From NCBI RefSeq assembly GCF_000585335.1, contig NZ_KK073872.1, positions 1,727,283-1,791,282 of the forward strand: DNA of 64,000 bases, given 5' to 3'. Shown here one piece after another: positions 1-7,951 of the stretch; positions within the stretch are counted from its first letter, which is position 1; each line of letters opens with the position of its first letter. The position numbers were made by a program, and so were the translations under genes. Source of the stretch: Cloacibacillus evryensis DSM 19522. Lineage in GTDB: Bacteria > Synergistota > Synergistia > Synergistales > Synergistaceae. The notes under the pieces are model-generated. The model worked only from the letters and a program-made list of their open reading frames with translations, was not told the DNA's origin and did not search any database.

Positions 1-38
1 ATATAATTTTGGAGAAGTCGACCAAGGGAAGTGGCAAA

Positions 39-1067
39 ATGATAAAACCAAACGAAGAGGCCAACAGCCGCGCGCAGGTGTTTGAGACGCTGATGGAGAA
101 CCCGGGCGCGATAGTATCCAGCTCGCTGTTGACGCAGAGGCTCTCCTCCTCACGTCAGGCTGTATTCAAGGCCGTCTGCTCCCTCAAGGACGAGGGCGTC
201 CCCATTGAATCGATACCACAAAAGGGCTACCGTCTGGAAAGCATCGACGAACTTCAGAAGCTGAGCCCTACGATGATTGAGTTTTTCCTCCGAGATAATC
301 CTCTTTTCAACAGGTGTATCTATATGCGAGAAACGGACTCCACCCAAAAGGTGATAAAGAAGCTCGCGATGCAGGAGGCCGAAGCCGGTATCGTGGCGCT
401 GACTGAACGCCAGAGCGAAGGCCGGGGCCGGCGCGGAAGAAGCTGGCAGAGCCCCGACGAGAAAAATCTGATGTTCTCCATGCTCCTGCGGCCGACGCTG
501 AAACCGGGCGAGGTACAACTGCTTAATTTAGCCGCCGGTCTTGCCGTCAAAGAGACGCTCGGCGAGCTCTGCGGCATCTCCTCGGAGCTGAAATGGCCCA
601 ACGACATCCTCTGCCGCGGCAAAAAGCTTTGCGGCATTTTAAGCGAGGCCGCGGGCGAGCCGGACCGGATATATTACGCCGTCACCGGCATCGGCATCAA
701 CGTCAACATGGGGCCTCCTGATATTCCCGAAGAGATAGCCGGCGTCGCCACTTCCGTCCTTATCGAAGGCGGCCGGCGGTTCGCAAGGTGGAAATTGCTG
801 GTGGATTTTCTGGCCCGCTTCGCGGCGCTGATGGAACTGCTCTCCTCCCGCGGAGGCGCGGTGAAGCTGCTCTCGCTTTACAGGCGCGGCTGTGATACGA
901 TAGGAAGAGAGATCCGTGTCGTGCAGGACGAGGAAATCTTCAACGGCAGGGCGACCGGCATCACGCCGGAGGGAGCTCTCGTCGTGCATACAAGTGACGG
1001 AGAAAAAATATTTGCCGCGGCGGATGTACATCATCTGCGCATGGCGGAGGGAGTGAACGGCGGATGA
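39..1067 (+). CDS. birA: Bifunctional biotin-protein ligase / biotin operon repressor
   Basis: It attaches biotin to carboxylase carrier domains through biotinyl-AMP and, in two-domain forms, represses biotin genes. The roughly 60-residue N-terminal winged helix contains SSSRQAVFKAV. The central catalytic domain contains the GRGRRGRSW biotin-binding loop and KWPNDI, and a small SH3-like C-terminal domain follows. I chose the ATG at 39 because AAGGGAAG precedes it; the frame stays open to a TTG at 9. The stop overlaps the selD start by four bases (ATGA), so the two genes are probably co-transcribed. The N-terminal HTH implies DNA binding, but no operator is visible because the gene starts at the window edge. 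Confidence 0.95.
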   Translation: MIKPNEEANSRAQVFETLMENPGAIVSSSLLTQRLSSSRQAVFKAVCSLKDEGVPIESIPQKGYRLESIDELQKLSPTMIEFFLRDNPLFNRCIYMRETDSTQKVIKKLAMQEAEAGIVALTERQSEGRGRRGRSWQSPDEKNLMFSMLLRPTLKPGEVQLLNLAAGLAVKETLGELCGISSELKWPNDILCRGKKLCGILSEAAGEPDRIYYAVTGIGINVNMGPPDIPEEIAGVATSVLIEGGRRFARWKLLVDFLARFAALMELLSSRGGAVKLLSLYRRGCDTIGREIRVVQDEEIFNGRATGITPEGALVVHTSDGEKIFAAADVHHLRMAEGVNGG

Positions 1068-2095
1068 GGCTTACGGAACGCGCCCGCACAAGCGGCTGAG
1101 CAGCAAAGATAGCTCCGGCGGAGCTTGACAGGATATTAAAAGACCTTCCGGTCTTCCGTTCCGATGATCTGCTCGCCTCATGGAATCACGGAGAGGATGC
1201 GGCGCTCTGGAAGATAACGGACGAGCGGATCGGGATATTGACGATCGACTTCATTACGCCTGTGGTAGACGATCCTAAAAAATTCGGCGAAATCGCGGCG
1301 GCGAATTCGCTCAGCGACGTATACGCGATGGGCGGCAGGCCGATAATAGCGCTCAACGTGGTCTGTTTCCCTACCTCCTGCGAGCCGATCTCCGTGCTTC
1401 AGGAGATCCTTGAGGGCGGCGCCCGGAAGGTAATAGAGGCGCGGACCATGCTGGCCGGAGGCCACAGCGTGCAGGACGAGGAGCCGAAGTACGGGCTCGT
1501 CGTCTTTGGCGAGGTAGAAAGCGACGAAATGTGGACCGTCGGCAGCGCGAAGGAGGGCGATTCGCTCATCCTCACAAAACCGATCGGCACGGGAATCGCC
1601 GTGACGGCGATCAAGGCGGGGCTGTTTTCGCCCGAAAATATCGAGGCGGCGGAATTGAATATGGCCAAGCTCAACGCGGTGCCGCCGCTGCTGCCCAAAA
1701 AGCTGCGCAGGGCAGTGACGTCCTGTACGGACCTGACGGGTTTCGGGCTGGCGAGTCACGCGCTGGACCTCGCCTCCGAGGGGACGTCGCTTACGATAGA
1801 CTGCGCCAAGATCCCGCTGCTCCCCGGGATATCCGAAATGGCGGAGATGGGACTGATACCGGCGGGAGCCTATGAAAACAGGAAGTATGCCGGCGCGCGC
1901 GTGATAAATAATTCCCCGCTGGGGCGCTTCGCCGAGGACATAGCCTTTGATCCGCAGACCTCAGGCGGTCTGCTGATTACGGCAGACAGGCGCAGCGCCG
2001 CTGAAATTCTTGAGATCGTGCGCGGTAACGGCTTTGAGAGGGCGGAAATAATCGGAAGTTTCCACGCTGGTGACGAAAGACTGACCTTGATTTAG
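1064..2095 (+). CDS. selD: Selenide, water dikinase (selenophosphate synthetase) with predicted selenocysteine
   Basis: SelD makes selenophosphate from selenide and ATP, the selenium donor for selenocysteine and 2-selenouridine. Conventional ORF calling starts at 1238, but the same frame is open back to an ATG at 1064 except for one TGA at 1097-1099. Reading through gives MRLTERARTSG-U-AAKIAP, matching the SelD active-site loop in which E. coli has Cys17 and Lys20, here Sec12 and Lys15. The rest is a complete SelD, with DFITPVVDDPKKFGEIAAAN, AMGGRP and GGHS; total 343 residues. A 6-bp hairpin follows the TGA. The start overlaps the birA stop. Confidence is high for SelD and slightly lower for Sec insertion itself. 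Confidence 0.93.
1097..1125 (+). promoter_or_regulatory. In-frame TGA (Sec) plus candidate bacterial SECIS hairpin
   Basis: The TGA at 1097-1099 is followed 11 bases later by AGCTCC-GGC-GGAGCT (1111-1125), a perfect 6-bp stem with a three-base loop. Bacterial SECIS elements are short hairpins just downstream of the UGA inside the coding region, with G-rich apical loops bound by SelB. Position and shape fit; the SelB contact is inferred. Confidence 0.7.
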
Positions 2096-2113
2096 GGAAC
2101 GCTTTAAAATATA

Positions 2114-2149
2114 AAGGGCGGCTCCGGTGGTGCATACCGGACCGCCCTT
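2114..2149 (+). terminator. Terminator after selD
   Basis: AAGGGCGG (2114-2121) pairs with CCGCCCTT (2142-2149), with further inner TCCGG/CCGGA pairing. It sits 18 bases after the selD stop. The T-tract is weak on the plus strand, so it may also serve the convergent minus-strand gene. Confidence 0.65.
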
Positions 2150-2173
2150 CATATTTGCGCCGAGCTCATGACG

Positions 2174-2377
2174 TTATGCGAGGAAATACAGAGCCGTCGT
2201 CACGATAAGCGCCGCGCATACAAGGCCTAAGAGCATTGAATTGTTGATCGCTCCCGCCTTCTTTTTGTCCTCTTCGCTGAACTGCGAATATCCCTGGAAG
2301 GTCGAAAGGCTCTCGCGGCCGTCTGTGTCGACCCATTTGTCGGTAAAACGGATTGGATCTTTAAGCGTTAATTTCAT
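2174..2377 (-). CDS. Small single-span membrane protein, function unknown
   Basis: This 67-residue protein has a charged, hydrophilic N-terminal two-thirds and one C-terminal hydrophobic stretch (about residues 46-66, SMLLGLVCAALIVTTALYF), so it resembles a tail-anchored inner-membrane peptide. A strong TAAGGAGG lies seven bases before the ATG. It stands alone between selD (convergent) and an Lrp-type regulator (divergent). I do not recognise the family. An accessory subunit of a transporter is one possibility, but nothing here shows which. Confidence 0.7.
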   Translation of the reverse strand: MKLTLKDPIRFTDKWVDTDGRESLSTFQGYSQFSEEDKKKAGAINNSMLLGLVCAALIVTTALYFLA

Positions 2378-2511
2378 ATCAAATTCCTCCTTAATTTATT
2401 TTTTTATCTTTGTTCGTTCCTTCTTTACGGTATTATTATCTCATTTTTTGAAATTTCTTCCATACGATCTCAAAACCACTTATCTCTTTCCGCTATTGAA
2501 ACAAAAATTTT

Positions 2512-2542
2512 TTGCCCGTTAAGCTTCTGTTTTTGTTATAAT
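2512..2542 (+). promoter_or_regulatory. Putative promoter of the Lrp-type gene
   Basis: A perfect TATAAT lies at 2537-2542, with TTGCCC at 2512-2517 (19-bp spacer). The -10 is strong and the -35 spacing is long. It lies 38 bases before the start codon of the regulator. Confidence 0.4.
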
Positions 2543-2580
2543 GATGAGAATATTTTTAACGCATCATTGGAGAATGAAAA

Positions 2581-3054
2581 ATGGAAGACAAGGCGATCTG
2601 CCTAGACACAACGGATTGGAAAATACTGGAGGCGCTTCAGAAGAACGCGCGCTCGACATTCACTGAGATAGGGCAGAGCGTAGGGCTTACCGCGCCGGCG
2701 GTGCGCGAACGTATCCGCCGGATGGAGAGCGACGAGCTTATAACCGGATACCGTCCGGTCATAAACTATGCGGTCCTCGGACGCCCGATCCGGGCGCTCA
2801 TCGCGCTGAAGTTCAAAAGCGGGTCGCGCGCTGCGGACGGGACGACGCTCGCGCATTCCGAGTTGTTCAATGGTTTGGCGGGCGTGGTAAGATGGTGGTT
2901 CGTCACCGGCGACACGGAATGTGTGCTCGAGGCGGCCGCCCCCTCTATGAAGCAGCTCGATGCGACGCTTGAAACGCTGAACCGGTGGGGCTTTCTTACG
3001 GTAACATACATGATACTGGACGACAGCGGCGAGGTGAACTGCCGCAGGCTCTGA
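2581..3054 (+). CDS. Lrp/AsnC family transcriptional regulator
   Basis: This is a 157-residue feast/famine regulator. The N-terminal winged helix (LDTTDWKILEALQKNARS, then SVGLTAPAVRERIRRME) is followed by an RAM ligand-binding domain from about residue 65. Family members sense amino acids and assemble into octameric discs on DNA. GGAGAATG precedes the ATG. It is a single-gene unit closed by a strong hairpin at 3081-3114. In an amino-acid fermenter it probably tunes amino-acid uptake or catabolism, but its target is not apparent from neighbours. Confidence 0.92.
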   Translation: MEDKAICLDTTDWKILEALQKNARSTFTEIGQSVGLTAPAVRERIRRMESDELITGYRPVINYAVLGRPIRALIALKFKSGSRAADGTTLAHSELFNGLAGVVRWWFVTGDTECVLEAAAPSMKQLDATLETLNRWGFLTVTYMILDDSGEVNCRRL

Positions 3055-3080
3055 GCCTCAGCAAAAAACAGAACGAAAAC

Positions 3081-3114
3081 AGGGACGCCCTCCGCATAAC
3101 AAGAAGGGCGTCCC
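3081..3114. terminator. Bidirectional terminator between lrp-type gene and lptF/G-type gene
   Basis: AGGGACGCCCT (3081-3091) pairs perfectly with AGGGCGTCCCT (3104-3114) across a 12-base loop, between two convergent genes. T-rich sequence follows on the plus side. Confidence 0.85.
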
Positions 3115-3144
3115 TTTCGCATTATCTTTCTTTATATATTTCCT

Positions 3145-4272
3145 TTACCCGAGCCGGTTGGCACGCGAACAGAGCCAGATCGAAATGACGAGGAATACCG
3201 CATTGGCCGTCCAGGCGGCCGCGAGGGGAGGCAGCGTTCCGCTCTCTCCGAGAGCCCTGCTGAATGACATTATCACGTAATAGACAAAGATGATAATGAC
3301 GCTGTAGCCGAGCCCGACGCCGGAACTTGAACGCTGGGGCCGGCTGCCGAGCGCTGCGCCGAGCATCGCGAATATAAGGCAGGCCCAGGGAACGGCTATC
3401 CTCAACTGCAGTGCCATCCATAGATCACCGGTCCCCTCGCCCATTTTTTCTTTGAGCTTTACGGCGGTGACCAGTTCCGGGATCGTCATTTCATCGGGAG
3501 AGGCCGATTTCGCGGATATTTCATTCGGGCCGAGATTGAGAGTGAGCGCCTGACGGTCAAATTTAAAGAGCAGTCCTACTTCCTTGGTCTCTTTATTTAT
3601 CTCATATACGGCGCCGTCTTCAAGCCACCAGCTGCCGTCTGTCCACTTGCCGCTCTGCGCCGATATTATCCGCGCCAAACGCCCCTCCTCAAATTCCTCC
3701 ACCGTCACATCTTTCATATCCTTGGTGGCGTTGTCCATCTGATCGATGTAGATCACGCGCTTTATTACTCCGCCGCTTTCCTCTTTGAGAAATACCTTTT
3801 GCGTGAAGATAGGAGCCGATTCCCGCAGCACCTCATATTTCATCACATTAGCCGCGGCGCGCTCGCTCAGCGGCACGAGGCTTTCGTTGATGAAAAACGC
3901 GCATATCGAAACAAAGAAGGCCGCGATGACCACCGGGCGCACGATGCGCTGGAATGAAAGTCCGGCTGACTTCAGCGCCACCAATTCGGAATTTGCCGAG
4001 AGTTTGCCGAATCCAAGCAGCGCCGCAAGGAGGCAGCTCATCGGAATGGTGAATACGACGAGCCTGGGCATGTAATACAGGAAAAGCCTGATAACTATCC
4101 CGATGGAGACGCCCTTTTGGATTATGAGATCCGCCATCTGGAAGAGGAGCCCGCCGGCCACGAGGATTATAGTAAAGGCCACAAGGCCAAAGAAAAACGG
4201 CCCTTTGAGTTCCCCTAATATAAAGCGGTCCAGCGCCCTCATTCTAAAGGAAAATTTATCTGCGTTTTTCAA
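3145..4272 (-). CDS. LptF/LptG-family lipopolysaccharide export permease
   Basis: This inner-membrane permease belongs to the Lpt machine that extracts LPS and passes it to the LptC/A bridge. It is 375 residues: three N-terminal membrane spans (about 23-45, 60-90 and 105-125), a periplasmic beta-jellyroll in the middle, and three C-terminal spans (about 290-370), the YjgP/YjgQ arrangement. The frame opens at a TTG overlapping the kdsC stop; an ATG ten codons in (MRALDRF) is the alternative. It is the last gene of the lipid A operon. LptF and LptG cannot be separated by eye, and no partner is present in the window. Confidence 0.9.
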   Translation of the reverse strand: MKNADKFSFRMRALDRFILGELKGPFFFGLVAFTIILVAGGLLFQMADLIIQKGVSIGIVIRLFLYYMPRLVVFTIPMSCLLAALLGFGKLSANSELVALKSAGLSFQRIVRPVVIAAFFVSICAFFINESLVPLSERAAANVMKYEVLRESAPIFTQKVFLKEESGGVIKRVIYIDQMDNATKDMKDVTVEEFEEGRLARIISAQSGKWTDGSWWLEDGAVYEINKETKEVGLLFKFDRQALTLNLGPNEISAKSASPDEMTIPELVTAVKLKEKMGEGTGDLWMALQLRIAVPWACLIFAMLGAALGSRPQRSSSGVGLGYSVIIIFVYYVIMSFSRALGESGTLPPLAAAWTANAVFLVISIWLCSRANRLG

Positions 4273-4745
4273 CGGTCTTCACCATTGTTCAACTTTATTA
4301 TATGGTCCGCACATTCACGCACCGCGCCCTTTCCTCCCTGCCGTTCCGTAACGTAGTCCGCACAGGCGGCCGCCGACGGATGGGCGTTTGCCACCGCAAT
4401 GCCAAGACCGGACCATTTGATGCACTCGATATCGGGAACGTCGTCCCCCGCATAGGCCGTCTCGGCGGCGGTTATCCCCCAGCCGGAGGCGATAGCTTTA
4501 AGATCACGGAGCTTGTCGTCGGTGCCGTTGATGCAGCGCGTTATCTTGAGATTGTCGGCGCGCTGCTGCGTCGGAGCGGAATGCCGGCCGCTGATGAAGA
4601 CCACCTTGACGCCGCTTTTAAGAAGCCGGACTATCCCCTGCCCGTCCTGAACGTCGAATCGTTTCAGCTCGTTTCCCGAGCCGTCCATATAGATGCCGCC
4701 GTCGGTCAATGTGCCGTCGACGTCCATTGCGAATAATTTAATCAA
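4269..4745 (-). CDS. kdsC: 3-deoxy-D-manno-octulosonate 8-phosphate phosphatase (HAD superfamily)
   Basis: It removes phosphate from Kdo-8-P in the pathway to the Kdo sugars of the LPS core. The 158-residue C0-type HAD protein has motif I AMDVDGTLTDGG (two catalytic Asp), motif II VVFISGRHS, a Lys in motif III, and motif IV YAGDDVPDIECI. C0-type HADs of this length form tetramers. It overlaps the lpxA end by eight bases and the lptF/G start by four, so translation is probably coupled along the operon. Confidence 0.92.
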   Translation of the reverse strand: MIKLFAMDVDGTLTDGGIYMDGSGNELKRFDVQDGQGIVRLLKSGVKVVFISGRHSAPTQQRADNLKITRCINGTDDKLRDLKAIASGWGITAAETAYAGDDVPDIECIKWSGLGIAVANAHPSAAACADYVTERQGGKGAVRECADHIIKLNNGEDR

Positions 4746-5559
4746 TTTTATCCTCTGTCTTATGATGCCAGTCCTGCGTCATGCGCGGAGTAAAGCCCCT
4801 TGTGCTTTCCGCCGCGAAGTCAAGGATCATCTTTGCCTCAGGATCATCGGGATAACGTTCCCTCACCTGGCTCAGCCCGTCTCTGATGGTGAGCCCCGAG
4901 TTATATATCAGCTTGTACATCTCGCGTATCTTCCTGCGCGTCTGCACATCTATATTACGGCGGCGCAGGCCGACCTTGTTTATATCATAGACGCGCATCG
5001 GTATTCCGGCGGCGAGGCAGTAAGGAGGCACATCCTGAGTTATGCGCGAGAGTCCCCCCACCATGCAGTATGAGCCGATATGCGTAAACTGATGAAACCC
5101 GGTCATTCCCCCAATGACTACGTAATCGCCGACATGCACATGTCCGGACAGTCCCGCTTTGTTCGCTACCGTACACTCTTTGCCGATATGTACGTTGTGG
5201 GCGAAGTGCACGCCCTCCATAACGAAGCAGCCGTCTCCGACCGTCGTCGATTCCCCCTCGCCGACGGCGCGGTTGATGGTGACATATTCGCGGCAGACTA
5301 CTCTGTCTCCGATGATGGCCCAGGTTTCCTCGCCTTTGTAGCTGAGGTCCTGCGGCACGCCGCCGATGACGGCGTGCTCATGAATGACGCAGTCCGAGCC
5401 CAGCCTTGTGTAGTCACATACCCGCGAAAAAGCTTTAAGCACCGTTCCATGACCGATCTTCGTCTTTGAATCGACTATACAATAGGGTCCGATGTTTACA
5501 TTGTCGCCCAGTTCCGCCTCTTTTGCCACGATAGCTGTCGGATGTATTTGAACGCTCAT
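4738..5559 (-). CDS. lpxA: Acyl-ACP:UDP-N-acetylglucosamine O-acyltransferase
   Basis: It catalyses the first step of lipid A synthesis, moving a 3-hydroxyacyl chain from ACP to UDP-GlcNAc. The 273-residue protein has hexapeptide repeats from residue 5 to about 180, forming a left-handed beta helix, and a helical C-terminal domain. HFAHNVHIG carries the catalytic His. It is nearly the same length as E. coli LpxA (262). Five bases separate it from the upstream fabZ. Confidence 0.95.
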   Translation of the reverse strand: MSVQIHPTAIVAKEAELGDNVNIGPYCIVDSKTKIGHGTVLKAFSRVCDYTRLGSDCVIHEHAVIGGVPQDLSYKGEETWAIIGDRVVCREYVTINRAVGEGESTTVGDGCFVMEGVHFAHNVHIGKECTVANKAGLSGHVHVGDYVVIGGMTGFHQFTHIGSYCMVGGLSRITQDVPPYCLAAGIPMRVYDINKVGLRRRNIDVQTRRKIREMYKLIYNSGLTIRDGLSQVRERYPDDPEAKMILDFAAESTRGFTPRMTQDWHHKTEDKID

Positions 5560-5564
5560 ATTAT

Positions 5565-6032
5565 TTATTCCGCCTCAAGCGTCAGGCCTGAGGCGATGAC
5601 AAACCCCATTTCGGCTTCGGCAACGATCTCATCGTCGACTTTTGCGACGAATTCAAATTTGCCCATGTTTCCGCGGCGGCGCTTCAGCCTGGCGGTGGTG
5701 CGAAGCTGATCGCCAGGCTTCACCGGCTTGCGGAACTTCGCGTTGTCTATCGAGGTGAGATAGACAAGCTTTCTATCCCCGTTCTGGAATTCGGGCTGTA
5801 ATTTAAGGAGCATCGCCCCCACCTGCCCCATCGCTTCCAGGATAAGAACGCCGGGCATCACCGGCTCGTCCGGAAAGTGCCCCTGGAAGAACGGCTCGTT
5901 GAAAGTGACGTTTTTATAACCTGTGACCTCTTTAAGCTCGTCAGTGTCTATGATTTCTTCTACCCTGTCCACAAGCAGAAATGGATAACGGTGCGGAAGA
6001 AGCTCCATTATCTGGTTGATGCGTACCTGCAT
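5565..6032 (-). CDS. fabZ: 3-hydroxyacyl-[ACP] dehydratase
   Basis: This hot-dog-fold dehydratase of fatty acid synthesis competes with LpxA for 3-hydroxyacyl-ACP. LPHRYPFLLVDRV opens the protein. The catalytic motif GHFPDEPVMPGVLILEAMGQ carries the active-site His and Glu. It is 155 residues and full length. The lpxD-lpxC-fabZ-lpxA order is common in diderms; here fabZ is not fused to lpxC. Confidence 0.95.
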   Translation of the reverse strand: MQVRINQIMELLPHRYPFLLVDRVEEIIDTDELKEVTGYKNVTFNEPFFQGHFPDEPVMPGVLILEAMGQVGAMLLKLQPEFQNGDRKLVYLTSIDNAKFRKPVKPGDQLRTTARLKRRRGNMGKFEFVAKVDDEIVAEAEMGFVIASGLTLEAE

Positions 6033-6079
6033 TGACTTTTCCCCCTTATTTATATCTCTTAAAACTTATCAGTACAGCT

Positions 6080-6898
6080 TTATGAAAACAGCGCCCTTAT
6101 GCGGCGCGCGAGCTTTCCATGGATGCTGTGGCCGGCCGCGACCGCCACGTAATGCGCTGCCGGTATCTCCCCGGCCAAAGTCAGATCCCCCAGCAGATCG
6201 ATGACCTTATGTGTTACGCACTCCAGCGGGAAACGCAGCCGTTGGCTGCCGACCGGCCCGTTCTCATCAAAAATCAGAGCGTTATCCAGCGTTCCGCCTT
6301 TTGCCAGCCCATTCTGTTTCAAATAATCCAGCTCGGAGGTAAGCCCAAACGTCCGGGCCTTAGAAATTATATTATAAAAAGTCTCGCTTGTGATATCATA
6401 TTTGACCTTTTGGAGGCCGATCGGGGTTCCGGAGTAATCAATTATGTAAGTGACCGTCAGCCTGTCGCAGGGAGCGGCCGCGATAAGCCGGCTGCCGCCG
6501 TTCTCTTCCAGAAATATCGGCGCGGAGATGGCCCGTCCTTTAAGTATTCCATCCATCTCTGTGAAGCCGCAGTCTTTTATCGCCTCCGCAAAGGGGAAGG
6601 CGCTTCCGTCCAGGATCGGGACCTCGCTGCCTGAAAGTTCAAGTTCAACGGCATTAAGTCCCATACCCGCTATCGCCGCCAGCAAATGTTCCGCCGTCCT
6701 CACGACGGCACCGTTGGGAAGAGAGAAACCGGTCAGCCTGCTGTCCTCCTCCACCACCGCCTCTGTCACCGGCGACAGCCCGTTTTCATTGCGGAAGTGG
6801 ATGCCGGGACTTTCGCAGGGACGCATCCACAGGGTGGACTCTTCACCTGAATGCAATCCCGTCCCGCTTATTTTTATTTCGTTCTTAAGCGTCTTCAT
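6080..6898 (-). CDS. lpxC: UDP-3-O-acyl-N-acetylglucosamine deacetylase
   Basis: This zinc amidase performs the committed step of lipid A synthesis. Visible motifs are SGTGLHSGEES near the N-terminus, TAEHLLAAIAG (first zinc His), THKVIDLLGDL (His and Asp zinc ligands) and GHSIHGKL (catalytic His). I start it at the ATG at 6898 (MKTLKNEIK), giving 272 residues; the frame extends 15 codons upstream inside lpxD without a clear ribosome site. The gene overlaps the lpxD end by 14 bases. Confidence 0.95.
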   Translation of the reverse strand: MKTLKNEIKISGTGLHSGEESTLWMRPCESPGIHFRNENGLSPVTEAVVEEDSRLTGFSLPNGAVVRTAEHLLAAIAGMGLNAVELELSGSEVPILDGSAFPFAEAIKDCGFTEMDGILKGRAISAPIFLEENGGSRLIAAAPCDRLTVTYIIDYSGTPIGLQKVKYDITSETFYNIISKARTFGLTSELDYLKQNGLAKGGTLDNALIFDENGPVGSQRLRFPLECVTHKVIDLLGDLTLAGEIPAAHYVAVAAGHSIHGKLARRIRALFS

Positions 6899-7931
6899 GC
6901 GTTTTCTCAAGGCGTTCGACCTTTTTGGCAAGTTCTCTGACATGGCGCATGAATTCCGGCAGTTGTCTGACGGCGGCCTGCTGGCGAAGCTCTTTTTTGT
7001 GGTCTTGCGCGGGAAAGCCGGAAACTACGGAGCCAGCGGGGATGTCCGAAGCGACGCCGGCGCGCCCTCCGACCGTGCAGCCGTCGCCGATCGCGGCGTG
7101 GTTGGAAGCGCCGGACTGCGCCGCCATGATGACTCCCCTGCCGATCTTTGTGCTCCCCGCTATCCCGGACTGCGCGACAACTATCGTATAGCCGCCTATC
7201 TCACAGTTATGGCCTATCTTCACGTGGCTGTCGATCTTCGTTGACGGGCCGATGTATGTCTCCCCAAAGGTAGCGCGGTCTATTGCCGAGCAGGCCCCCA
7301 CCTCCACGCCGTCGTCAAGGCGGACGATGCCTATTTGCGGTATCTTCACCATTCCGGCCTTCGGGTCGGGAACGAATCCGAATCCCTCGCAGCCGATGAC
7401 GGCGTTGGCGTGCAGCACACACCCGCTGCCGATCTTAGTATGGTGGTATATCACCGTGCCAGGCTCGATGAGGCAGCCGCCGCCGATCTCAGAACATTCG
7501 TCGATGACGACGTTCTCCATTATCACCGTACCGTCGCCGATATTTACGCCGTCGCGTATCACCGTCCCCGCGCCTACCGAAACGTTGTTTCCCAGCCGCG
7601 CGGTGGGGGCGATGACCGCCAGTTCCGATACTTTCGTTCCGCGCGCCGGCGTCTCGTCAAAATATTGCAGCAGGGCGATCAGCGCCACACGGGGATCGTC
7701 AACCTCCACGCCGCGGCAGCCCTCCGCGATCCATCCCTTTTTTGTAAACAGGACGGTCCCCTCTTTCACAAGAGGGATAAATTTTTTCTCCCAGAGCGGA
7801 GATATACTGTTTTCTCCCGCCTTCTCAGGCGCGCATATCGAGGTTATCCTGATTTCAGGATCGCCCTTTACCTCACCATGCGTCATCTCCGCGATCCGGC
7901 CAAGCGTAATGCTCTTTGTTATCGTACTCAA
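6885..7931 (-). CDS. lpxD: UDP-3-O-(3-hydroxyacyl)glucosamine N-acyltransferase
   Basis: It adds the second acyl chain in lipid A synthesis. The 348-residue protein has an N-terminal uridine-binding domain (residues 1-100), hexapeptide repeats from about 105 to 310, and a short C-terminal helix (ELAKKVERLEKTHEDA). The catalytic His region is visible as KIGHNCEIGGY. It follows the outer-membrane-type gene by 20 bases and overlaps lpxC. Confidence 0.95.
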   Translation of the reverse strand: MSTITKSITLGRIAEMTHGEVKGDPEIRITSICAPEKAGENSISPLWEKKFIPLVKEGTVLFTKKGWIAEGCRGVEVDDPRVALIALLQYFDETPARGTKVSELAVIAPTARLGNNVSVGAGTVIRDGVNIGDGTVIMENVVIDECSEIGGGCLIEPGTVIYHHTKIGSGCVLHANAVIGCEGFGFVPDPKAGMVKIPQIGIVRLDDGVEVGACSAIDRATFGETYIGPSTKIDSHVKIGHNCEIGGYTIVVAQSGIAGSTKIGRGVIMAAQSGASNHAAIGDGCTVGGRAGVASDIPAGSVVSGFPAQDHKKELRQQAAVRQLPEFMRHVRELAKKVERLEKTHEDA

Positions 7932-7951
7932 TCCTCTCTATAGAATGCTTC

